Below, one piece after another: positions 27,311-34,533 of a stretch of 35,430 nucleotides of DNA; the first letter of the stretch is position 1; each line of letters starts with the position of its first letter. Origin of the DNA: Deltaproteobacteria bacterium UBA6967 (GTDB lineage: Bacteria > SAR324 > NAC60-12). The position numbers and the translations under genes were made by a program. The stretch lies in contig DJYX01000238.1 of the NCBI GenBank assembly GCA_002450295.1, forward strand, positions 1 through 35,430, given 5' to 3'. The notes beneath the pieces were generated by a model. That model did not search any database, was not told where the DNA came from, and saw nothing but the letters and a program-made list of their open reading frames with translations.

Positions 27311-28204
27311 TCAGCGTGTCTCAATTTTTTGTAGGAAAAACAAGAATTGAGGCAAACGACCTGCCAAATCAGGATGTTCTGCGACAGGAAAGACTACGCT
27401 GTAAGGTCCACCGTAGGCTGAAATGATTTTCTGATTGTCGAAGGATCGAAGAACAACGATGGGTTTGCTCAAATCTTCTTTCTTCAGAGTAACAGAGTTG
27501 CCCACGTACGGAGTAAGTACAACCTCATTGAAATTATCGGAAGTCAGAAAATCTCGTAGAAATGCTCCCTCTGTTTGTGTGTCTCGATCTGGGGCAGGTA
27601 GCGGCTTACGGTACCCTCTGGGAATTGGGGGGACGTAGTTCAGGAGTTCTCCGGGGAGGGCTGCAATCTCTTTAGCATCCAGCACTCTGGAGTTTCCACT
27701 TTCAACAACGGTTAACTCTGGGGTAAGGGAGGTTCCAAGAATTACCGTGTCGATGTACCAGTTGTATAGACCCTGATCACTGACCTGCTCATGCATCACC
27801 ATAAATGGTCCACCTCGATTCTTTTTAATGCGCTTTCCGTCGCTGGAGAAAGCGATCATCACATTATCTTTTCGAATCTGCTCAATTGGTTCGTAGGTGA
27901 CATAGACGTTGTTGGCAATGAAAGTGACCCCGTCAATGTTTTCATCGGCCTTTGTCAGTTCAATGATTTTCTCAATCGTGATTCCCTTAAATTCCTTCTG
28001 ACCATCGTCTGGGAAGTTAGGATCCTGGGAGGTGTAGGTTGTGGCGTTGGCTTCCATCATTTCCTGATCCAGCACAAAAGCTTGCCCTGAGTCAGTACCA
28101 AGCTGTCCAATGATCTGAATTTGTGTTTGACGCGCCCAAAGGGTGCTATTCATCAGAATGCAGGTGAATGCGAACAACCCTAAAATGAATCCTACTCGTT
28201 TCAT
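27311..28204 (-). CDS. secreted tandem molybdopterin-oxidoreductase-like protein, no cysteine in mature part
   Basis: Translation should start at the ATG at 28204, preceded by TTGGAGA; the frame is open for 12 more codons upstream. The 297-residue product has a signal peptide (MKRVGFILGLFAFTCILMNS, then TLWA). The mature part looks like two copies of the sulfite-oxidase/YedY-type molybdopterin-binding fold. The first has GITIEKIIEL...VTFIANNVYVTY...IAFSSDGKRI...RGGPFMVM, the second GAFLRDFL...VVLTPYVGNSVTL...VVLRSFDNQKI...YGGPYSVV. The sole cysteine is in the signal peptide, so the usual cysteine ligand for molybdenum is absent. It more likely binds a ligand or partner. It heads the unit with the sensor kinase and response regulator, suggesting a periplasmic sensory input. 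Confidence 0.7.
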   Translation of the reverse strand: MKRVGFILGLFAFTCILMNSTLWARQTQIQIIGQLGTDSGQAFVLDQEMMEANATTYTSQDPNFPDDGQKEFKGITIEKIIELTKADENIDGVTFIANNVYVTYEPIEQIRKDNVMIAFSSDGKRIKKNRGGPFMVMHEQVSDQGLYNWYIDTVILGTSLTPELTVVESGNSRVLDAKEIAALPGELLNYVPPIPRGYRKPLPAPDRDTQTEGAFLRDFLTSDNFNEVVLTPYVGNSVTLKKEDLSKPIVVLRSFDNQKIISAYGGPYSVVFPVAEHPDLAGRLPQFLFFLQKIETR

Positions 28205-28413
28205 GTCGTCTCCAATCAGAGTTACCAAAGCTAGAGCCACTTAGGGCTTGAATACGCTAATTGCTGCTTTGAATAAAACTTTAGTAACTTTTTTGATAGA
28301 AAAGAGCAAATTCGATGTTTGAAACCAAGTGGAGGAGGGGTGGAAAGCAGAAGCTGTCCGAAGAGGAAAATAGACGTGATCAGCTTGATTGAATGACCAC
28401 GTCGATAGTAGTA

Positions 28414-29556
28414 CTAATCGCCAGACTGAAGCACCCAGTTTTGTGGGTGACCACAAAGGTTGTAGTCAGCTCTGGAAAACCAACCGAGGCAGCTCCAAGA
28501 TAAAAATTGGGCAATGCGGGCGCTATCCCAAGCACCTGGCAGCCCAGAAGGTTCGGTGCGCAAGAACTCAAGGCGTTGATTGACTGGTAAAGATGGTGAG
28601 AGCAATTTTTCCAAACGGTCCATTTCTATCTGTCCATCGCGAGACCATTTCATTTGACTTCTCAATGCTGCTTCGAGCGCAGATTCTGAAACTCCATTGG
28701 CTGTAGCGTATCTATCAGCTTCAGTTGAACCTGTTTTACTAAGATTTGGTAAAATGACTTGACCAAGGCACATCCATACAACAAAAGCCATGCTTGTTAG
28801 GAACAGGCCCCGGACTGTCTCGACACCAGCACCTGAGAAGAGACTAGCTGAATAGAAGCCATACAAATTCCACAATATTGCGACCATAATACCTCGGTGT
28901 CTGCTGTGAGTTCGAAGTGCTCCGATTCGCCGTAAGACTTGCGCCTTCAACTCATCCTCGGACATTTCTAACCAACGTGAAGGTATAATAGTCTTTTCCA
29001 TCCAAGGTAGTCCGGTGATACCTCCAGCAAAAGCAGGGTCTTCTTCTTTCACTACTTCTGTTCTTCTACTCAATAACTCCCCTATCCTTCTTCGGAAGTT
29101 TTCTCGGTCTTCACCATAAATCTTGTAGCCAGCTACGATCCGGGCCAAGGGATTCTGCAACAGTAGCATCAAAGCAGACGTGCTTATTAAAAGCGCCATC
29201 ACTCCCAAAATTCCATAGTGTTTACCAATTTCCATTATCAGCAGACCAGATATCCACAGGATAGCGGCGTGTAACATGATACCACGACTTAATCTCTTCC
29301 AAAATTTAGGGAAACTTTCTTTCTTGTATTTCGTTAATTTTGGAATTACGAAGCCACCCAATATATCGAGCGGAAGCATAATGCAAATGTAAGCCAATAC
29401 AATCAATGTCCACCACTGAATTTCCACGAACAGAGACGATGGTTCTGCTGGAAAAAGTTTTGATGGCCATTCATTGAACAGTCCCAAACATGCTATCAAA
29501 GTCCACAGAGCTAAATTGAATAATCCTAACCAAGCTTTTGAAATTGTATATTGCAT
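28414..29556 (-). CDS. unrecognised polytopic membrane protein downstream of proteorhodopsin
   Basis: The 380-residue product has about six hydrophobic segments: roughly 8-28, 48-68, 90-108 and 112-134, then after a cytoplasmic stretch 222-242 and 248-270, with a polar C-terminal tail of about 100 residues. The middle stretch TIIPSRWLEMSEDELKAQVL followed by RRIGALRTHSRHRG has the rhythm of the segment before and over the zinc site in M48-type membrane peptidases, but no HExxH is present. A degenerate peptidase-like protein is one guess; I do not recognise the family. It follows proteorhodopsin by 107 bases holding two hairpins, on the same strand. The ATG has no evident ribosome binding site. 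Confidence 0.72.
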   Translation of the reverse strand: MQYTISKAWLGLFNLALWTLIACLGLFNEWPSKLFPAEPSSLFVEIQWWTLIVLAYICIMLPLDILGGFVIPKLTKYKKESFPKFWKRLSRGIMLHAAILWISGLLIMEIGKHYGILGVMALLISTSALMLLLQNPLARIVAGYKIYGEDRENFRRRIGELLSRRTEVVKEEDPAFAGGITGLPWMEKTIIPSRWLEMSEDELKAQVLRRIGALRTHSRHRGIMVAILWNLYGFYSASLFSGAGVETVRGLFLTSMAFVVWMCLGQVILPNLSKTGSTEADRYATANGVSESALEAALRSQMKWSRDGQIEMDRLEKLLSPSLPVNQRLEFLRTEPSGLPGAWDSARIAQFLSWSCLGWFSRADYNLCGHPQNWVLQSGD

Positions 29557-29574
29557 TTAAAAATCTATTGCTGA

Positions 29575-29603
29575 AAATCGTAGGATTTTTAATCCTACGA
29601 TTT
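29575..29603 (-). terminator. hairpin 2 downstream of proteorhodopsin
   Basis: AAATCGTAGGATT (29575-29587) and AATCCTACGATTT (29591-29603) are perfect 13-base arms around a three-base loop. It lies between the proteorhodopsin stop and the next gene. On the minus strand the stem is followed by only a short T stretch (TTTTC), so it may attenuate, stabilise the 3' end of the proteorhodopsin message, or be bidirectional. Confidence 0.65.
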
Positions 29604-29617
29604 AACTTGTGAACAAA

Positions 29618-29650
29618 GATCAAGACTAAGTCGATAGATTAGTCTTGATC
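29618..29650 (-). terminator. hairpin 1 downstream of proteorhodopsin
   Basis: GATCAAGACTAA (29618-29629) and TTAGTCTTGATC (29639-29650) form a perfect 12-base stem with a nine-base loop, starting 13 bases past the proteorhodopsin stop. On the minus strand it is followed by TTTGTT, a weak U tract. It probably ends or trims most proteorhodopsin transcripts. Confidence 0.68.
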
Positions 29651-29663
29651 ATCAAGTGTTCGA

Positions 29664-30440
29664 TTATGCTTTTGCAGTAGCCTTTGCTGAGACTGGCGCA
29701 CTATCTAGCATAGTTTTCTCACGTGCAATGAAGTAGACCATCACTCCGTAGACACATTTGCTAACGATATCAGCAATAGTATACCCGACCTGTACACCTA
29801 TTTCAGCTTCTGCAGTTCCGCCTGCAAGATTGAAAATGTAGGCAACGGGGTAGAACAGCCATGAAATCATTAAGAGCATTCGGGTCTGCTCGATTAATTC
29901 CTTCACTTTACCGTCCTCTTCTGCAATTTCAGCTGCCAACTCTTTCCAAAGCACTCTGAGAATGTACACAAATGGTATCATCGCAAGTACGAAGAAAAGC
30001 GCTTGTGTTCCGGTATTGTCTGACACCTCGCCTGGGTAACCCAAAGCGATCATGAGTACAGAAGCAATAACCAATCTGGTTAAGACATCCTGCATTCTTT
30101 CACGAGTCAATGACAAAAGAACAATCAGTTCTACTAACAACAGTGGTACTGTCAACAACCAGTCCACGTAACGGTAGGCGTCGTTAAACGGTACTCCTGT
30201 TGCCACATACATTCCGCTTTCACTTATCGCGTATGCGTCGTCCCAACTTTGGAAAATTCGGAAGTAGTGATAGCCCGCGATGAGTACCACCAGACTCGAA
30301 CAGACGATGGCCGGCTTGTATTTGACAGCGATGTTCTCTTTAGCAAGAACGAAAAATGCGAAAGTGCCGAACATTGCCGCGATTGTCAGAGACAACATGT
30401 TATAGATCAGCGAAAACTGATCTGCACTCAACTCTGGCAT
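29664..30440 (-). CDS. proteorhodopsin, green-absorbing light-driven proton pump
   Basis: The ATG at 30440 has AGGAGAATAT directly in front; the 20 codons further upstream in frame are not translated. The 258-residue protein has seven membrane segments. Helix C reads RYVDWLLTVPLLLVE with Asp93, Thr97 and Glu104, equivalent to Asp97/Thr101/Glu108 of the reference proteorhodopsin, the DTE signature of a proton pump. Leu101 at the spectral-tuning site (reference 105) predicts green absorption. His58 matches reference His75, and Lys228 in ADIVSK is the retinal Schiff-base lysine, with Asp224 as counterion partner. By alignment Phe150 matches Phe152, so the helix E opening used by carotenoid antennae looks closed. 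There is no N-terminal signal peptide. Carotenoid genes are divergent. Confidence 0.97.
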   Translation of the reverse strand: MPELSADQFSLIYNMLSLTIAAMFGTFAFFVLAKENIAVKYKPAIVCSSLVVLIAGYHYFRIFQSWDDAYAISESGMYVATGVPFNDAYRYVDWLLTVPLLLVELIVLLSLTRERMQDVLTRLVIASVLMIALGYPGEVSDNTGTQALFFVLAMIPFVYILRVLWKELAAEIAEEDGKVKELIEQTRMLLMISWLFYPVAYIFNLAGGTAEAEIGVQVGYTIADIVSKCVYGVMVYFIAREKTMLDSAPVSAKATAKA

Positions 30441-30963
30441 ATATTCTCCTTCGATAGGAATTAGAATCAGATAAGAAAGCAAAGAGCCTTCTGACCACAT
30501 TAGAAAATCGACCTAACCAATGGGTTCCTTTGGTTTGTCGATCTGCTCTCATCTTTTGACAAGAGCGAGAGCACAATTGACAAAAAGCAGACCAATTATG
30601 AAAAATTTTGTTGAAAAAATAACCTAAAAAAATAATTTATCATTAATATGATAAAAATAATTTTTTTTTAATTTTTAATGATAAATTTAAATCAAATTAT
30701 ATTATCGACCCAAATTTATCATTTTTTTCTAATGATGGATTTATAATAAATATTTGATTAATTAAATTATTACAATCCTTTCTAGTAATGTAAATAGTAA
30801 TTTCTAATTTCATGAGAAATCTTTTGTCGAACTCTTCTGTTTTTTCTCACGTAAATTTAAAATTAATTTTTAAATAATAGTATCAATAATTTATCTATTA
30901 ATTTTACTAAGCACACTCATTGCAAAAGATGAATCCTTCATTCAAACCGCATATGGAGGTTCC
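30441..30963. promoter_or_regulatory. AT-rich divergent control region between proteorhodopsin and crtE
   Basis: This 523-base region separates the two divergent units and is extremely AT-rich from about 30590 to 30905. The motif TTTATCATT, or its complement AATGATAAA, recurs. TTTATCAT and ATGATAAA form an 8-base palindrome with a 4-base spacer (30636-30655). AATGATAAATTT (30677-30688) and AAATTTATCATT (30712-30723) form a perfect 12-base inverted repeat. A TATAAT at 30742-30747 could be the crtE -10, with the last repeat copy over its -35 position. Near proteorhodopsin, TGCTCTC (30544-30550) and GAGAGCA (30567-30573) form another repeat. No strong -35/-10 pair was found for the leftward direction. 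No gene is visible. Confidence 0.55.
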
Positions 30964-32085
30964 ATGGAAATGAGTTCAAATGCTATTTATGATAATCCAT
31001 TCAGGGTATTGGGAGAACGATATTTTTCTCTACATTTGAACCACACCAAACAAATGGAGAAACAATTCATTTCGGAAAGTAAATGTTTGAACTCTCTGGA
31101 TTGGGCATCGCAAAAAATTAAAATTGTACCCGAAGAAATGAAATCTTTTTTGCGGCAAAACGGAGTACTGAAAGATAGTGCTGACTACCATTTAATGACA
31201 GAAGGAAAACTCTTTAGAGCGCAGTTGGCCTTGGCAGCAGCGCACCTTCATCGTTTAGATGAAAAGACTGCACTACAGTTAGCCTGTGTAACAGAATTTA
31301 TTCATAACGCATCGCTTGTCCATGACGATATTCAGGATCAGGACGAAACACGAAGAAACCGCGCAACGGTTTGGAAGCAATATGGATCAAACAATGCGCT
31401 TCTTCTAGGTGATTTGCTGCTGAGCAAAGCGTACGAAATGCTCGGCATCCTAGGTATGCAGCACTACCGTGGTCCAAGATTGATCGGTCTACTCGGTGAG
31501 AAGATCGCACTGCTGATTCAAGGACAGTCAGATGAGTTGGAGCACCAAAGTGATTTGACCCTGCCTCTACAAACTTATGAACACATTGCACTCTGCAAAA
31601 CAGGGGCTCTGCTTTCCTTCCCCGTGGAGGCCGCCCTAATTCTGTCAGGTGTTCAAGAGAGGGAATGTGGTCGTGTGAATCAAATTTTTGGTCGATTTGG
31701 AGTGGCTTACCAGATTCATGACGACATCATTGATTTGTGTGCTTCAAACAAAGGTCGCGATTTCCCGGGTTCAGATCTGAGGGAAGGTCGGGTCAGCGCA
31801 GTAATTCTACAATTTTGGCAGCAATCCTCGCCAAAGATGAGGGAGCAATTCGAAATTTTCTTTAAGGATGAAAAATGTCGTCGTGATCCTGAGCAATTAG
31901 CCTACTGGGTCAACTCTCTGGTCAACACACAGGTTCTGGAAGCAAGCTTTCAATACCTTACGGAGACGCTTGCAAACTGCCGCCAAGAAGCTGCTGAGCT
32001 ACCAGATCCCCTGAGTTCATTCATGTTGTTAGTCATCTCTCAGTTGGAAAAGCGCTTTCAGCCAGAATTAGAGCTGTTGGCATGA
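30964..32085 (+). CDS. crtE: geranylgeranyl diphosphate synthase (polyprenyl synthetase)
   Basis: The 373-residue trans-prenyltransferase makes geranylgeranyl diphosphate, the C20 precursor of phytoene. The first aspartate-rich motif is Asp121-Asp122-x-x-Asp125 in VHDDIQDQDETRRNRATVW, followed by the typical LLGDLLLSKAYE. The second is Asp253-Asp254-x-x-Asp257 in IHDDIIDLC, followed by KGRDFPGSDLREGR. It is longer than usual because of about 50 extra N-terminal residues of no known domain. GGAGG at 30955-30959 is four bases from the ATG at 30964 and ten from the in-frame ATG at 30970, so either may start translation. It overlaps crtIB (ATGA) and leads the carotenoid operon. Confidence 0.93.
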   Translation: MEMSSNAIYDNPFRVLGERYFSLHLNHTKQMEKQFISESKCLNSLDWASQKIKIVPEEMKSFLRQNGVLKDSADYHLMTEGKLFRAQLALAAAHLHRLDEKTALQLACVTEFIHNASLVHDDIQDQDETRRNRATVWKQYGSNNALLLGDLLLSKAYEMLGILGMQHYRGPRLIGLLGEKIALLIQGQSDELEHQSDLTLPLQTYEHIALCKTGALLSFPVEAALILSGVQERECGRVNQIFGRFGVAYQIHDDIIDLCASNKGRDFPGSDLREGRVSAVILQFWQQSSPKMREQFEIFFKDEKCRRDPEQLAYWVNSLVNTQVLEASFQYLTETLANCRQEAAELPDPLSSFMLLVISQLEKRFQPELELLA

Positions 32086-34532
32086 CAGGCTCGCCCACAG
32101 CCTTGGTAATCGGCTCCGGTTTTGGAGGTCTGGCTGCAGCCCTTCGTCTGAAAACCAAGGGGTATGAGGTCACAATTGTTGAACGTCAGCCAGATCTTGG
32201 CGGAAGAGCACGGGTCTTCCGTAGAAATGGTTTTGTCTATGATGCCGGACCAACTGTTGTAACAGCACCGTTTCTACTTGATGAACTCTTTAAACTCTTC
32301 AACCGGAACCCAGAAGATTACCTAAAGATTGTTCCAGTAGAACCTTGGTACCGCTTCCGATTCAATGATGGAGAAACTTTCGATTATGGAGGTACTGTTG
32401 AAGGTACTCTGGATGAAATCGAGAGGCTCTCACCAGAGGATCGTGATGGATATTTGAATCTTGTCCAGGAATCACGGCGAATCTTTGAAAAAGGTTTTAG
32501 CGAATTAGCTCATATCCCATTCCATCGATGGGGCACAATGCTCCGTCAGGTTCCTGCGCTACTAAAACTCCGCAGTTACCGTTCAGTCTATCAGATGGTT
32601 TCAGCCCACCTGAAAGACGAACGTCTCCGCCAGGCTTTCAGTATTCAGCCCCTCCTCGTGGGTGGAAATCCCTTTACTACGACCTCGATTTATTCGCTGA
32701 TCCACTATCTTGAACGCAAATGGGGTGTGCACTTTGCCATGGGCGGTACAGGCGCCATTGTTGCTGGACTCGAGAAATTACTTCGAGAAGAAGGGGTTCA
32801 AATAAAAACCAATGCTACTGTCACCAAGATCGTCACCCAACAGCGACGGGTAACCGGAGTAGAATTGGGAAACAGTGGTGAAGTGCTACCAGCGGATTTG
32901 GTGGTCTGTAATGCAGACCCTCCATTTGTCTACGAACATCTGCTTGATTTTCCCCAGCGCAAGCGTTGGTCAAATTGGCGTCTTCGTCAGTTGCGCTACT
33001 CGATGGGGCTCTTCGTTCTTTATTTTGGGACAACTCGCCAATACCCAGGAGTAGCTCATCACACAATCACGATGGGACCTCGCTATAAGGAACTGCTAAG
33101 CGATATCTTTCATAAAAAGCATCTTGCTGAAGACATGAGCTTGTACCTGCACCGTCCAACAGCAACAGATCCAACGATGGCTCCGGCTGGTTGTGATACT
33201 TTTTATGTGCTCTCCCCTGTCCCAAACAACCTCAGCGGAATCAACTGGGAGGAAGTAGGGCCACGTTATCGTGATGCCGTTGTCAGAGAATTGGAGCGTA
33301 CTCTTCTGCCTGGCTTGAGTGAGTGCATCACAGAGGATTTTTTTGTGACTCCTAATTACTTTGAGCAGGAACTCCTGACCCGCCATGGTACTGGATTTTC
33401 AATCCAGCCACTGTTTACCCAATCTGCTAATTTCCGTTTTCACAATAAGTCAGAAGAAGTGGATGGCCTCTACTTTGTTGGAGCTGGAACTCACCCTGGG
33501 GCAGGGATGCCAGGAGTATTGAGTTCTGCGAAAGTTTTGGATCAACTGATTCCTTCAGTCTCCAACAACACGACTCCGCACAGAGCTCTGAAAAAGACAT
33601 CGTCCTCTCGCACAAAATCTGAGACGCAAACTCATGCAGCGGTATTGGCCTATCATGGAAAAAGCTTTCATTGGGCCGGTCGACTTTTGCCACAATCACA
33701 GTTTAATGACGCCTCCTTACTATATGCTTTTTGTCGGCATGTAGACGATTTGGCCGACGAAGCAAGTGATCCCAGAGAAGCTAAAATTCGACTGGATCAA
33801 TTGCGTCAGGACCTCTGGAGTGAAAAGCCCAAACAGCCTTTGAACCAAGCGTTTCGTCAACTGATGGCAGATCAACAGTTGGAACAGTGTTGGGTAGAAG
33901 ACTTGATTGAAGGTGTACTTTCCGACCTAGGGGAGGTCTGTCTACAAACGCAGGAAGAACTCATCTGCTACGCCTATCGAGTTGCCGGAACAGTTGGTTT
34001 AATGATGGCCCAGGTTTTGGGCTGCCGTGATACCCATGCATTAGCATTTGCGACTGACCTAGGCATTGCCATGCAGTTGACCAATATTGCCCGTGATGTC
34101 CATGAGGATGCCCAACGTGGTCGCCTCTACATACCTCAGCAATGGCTTGGAGAAAATCCAGTCTCCGCTGTGCAGCTAGTTGAGGGGAATCAAGAAGCCC
34201 GTCAAGTAGCTGAAACAGCTGTGGAACGCTTGCTCGATCTCGCAGAGTTGTATTATCGCAGTGGGTACCAAGGTATGCGCTACTTGCCCATGCGAGTGCG
34301 CTTGGGAATCCTCACAGCACGGGCACTTTATCGTGCAATCGGGGATGAAATTTACCCTGAGCCTAGGATTATTTGGGAGAGGCGAGCCCGTGTTTCTATG
34401 TCTCGTAAGTGTAGGTTGACAATCACAAGTTTGTTTAAATTTCTTTTCGATACCCAAACCTGGCCAGTAGGAAAACCTCAGCAACACGAACCACAATTGC
34501 ACCAGCACCTGAATTGTGTACGGGTTAGCTAA
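32082..34532 (+). CDS. crtIB: natural CrtI-CrtB fusion: phytoene desaturase / phytoene synthase
   Basis: One 816-residue chain carries two consecutive enzymes of carotenoid synthesis. Residues 1 to about 490 are a CrtI-type desaturase: FAD-binding GSGFGG (11-16), EVTIVERQPDLGGRARVF, YDAGPTVVTAPFLLDELF, and the C-terminal YFVGAGTHPGAGMPGVL (about 463-479). A Ser/Thr/Lys-rich linker (about 490-513) follows. Residues from about 514 are a CrtB-type phytoene synthase with Asp555-Asp559 in CRHVDDLADE and Asp672-Asp676 in NIARDVHEDAQRGRLYIP. Together they would turn geranylgeranyl diphosphate into phytoene and then lycopene. No stop or frameshift lies between the halves. It overlaps crtE by four bases, and crtY starts one base after its stop. 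Confidence 0.94.
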   Translation: MTGSPTALVIGSGFGGLAAALRLKTKGYEVTIVERQPDLGGRARVFRRNGFVYDAGPTVVTAPFLLDELFKLFNRNPEDYLKIVPVEPWYRFRFNDGETFDYGGTVEGTLDEIERLSPEDRDGYLNLVQESRRIFEKGFSELAHIPFHRWGTMLRQVPALLKLRSYRSVYQMVSAHLKDERLRQAFSIQPLLVGGNPFTTTSIYSLIHYLERKWGVHFAMGGTGAIVAGLEKLLREEGVQIKTNATVTKIVTQQRRVTGVELGNSGEVLPADLVVCNADPPFVYEHLLDFPQRKRWSNWRLRQLRYSMGLFVLYFGTTRQYPGVAHHTITMGPRYKELLSDIFHKKHLAEDMSLYLHRPTATDPTMAPAGCDTFYVLSPVPNNLSGINWEEVGPRYRDAVVRELERTLLPGLSECITEDFFVTPNYFEQELLTRHGTGFSIQPLFTQSANFRFHNKSEEVDGLYFVGAGTHPGAGMPGVLSSAKVLDQLIPSVSNNTTPHRALKKTSSSRTKSETQTHAAVLAYHGKSFHWAGRLLPQSQFNDASLLYAFCRHVDDLADEASDPREAKIRLDQLRQDLWSEKPKQPLNQAFRQLMADQQLEQCWVEDLIEGVLSDLGEVCLQTQEELICYAYRVAGTVGLMMAQVLGCRDTHALAFATDLGIAMQLTNIARDVHEDAQRGRLYIPQQWLGENPVSAVQLVEGNQEARQVAETAVERLLDLAELYYRSGYQGMRYLPMRVRLGILTARALYRAIGDEIYPEPRIIWERRARVSMSRKCRLTITSLFKFLFDTQTWPVGKPQQHEPQLHQHLNCVRVS

Positions 34533-34533
34533 A

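Noticed and set aside
30577..30602. TTGACA with TATGAA as a crtE-direction promoter
   Set aside because: The spacer is only 14 bases, too short for a standard sigma-70 promoter.
30600..30905. CRISPR or tandem-repeat array in the AT-rich gap
   Set aside because: The repeats are short, irregularly spaced and inverted, with no regular spacer units.
33096..33386. Minus-strand frames inside crtIB (several of 77-97 residues, here and nearby)
   Set aside because: All are antisense to conserved CrtI or CrtB sequence and have no supporting signals.
32082..34532. crtIB as an assembly artefact joining two genes
   Set aside because: The frame is continuous through an ordinary linker, both halves are complete, and the four-base overlap with crtE and one-base gap to crtY fit a normal operon.
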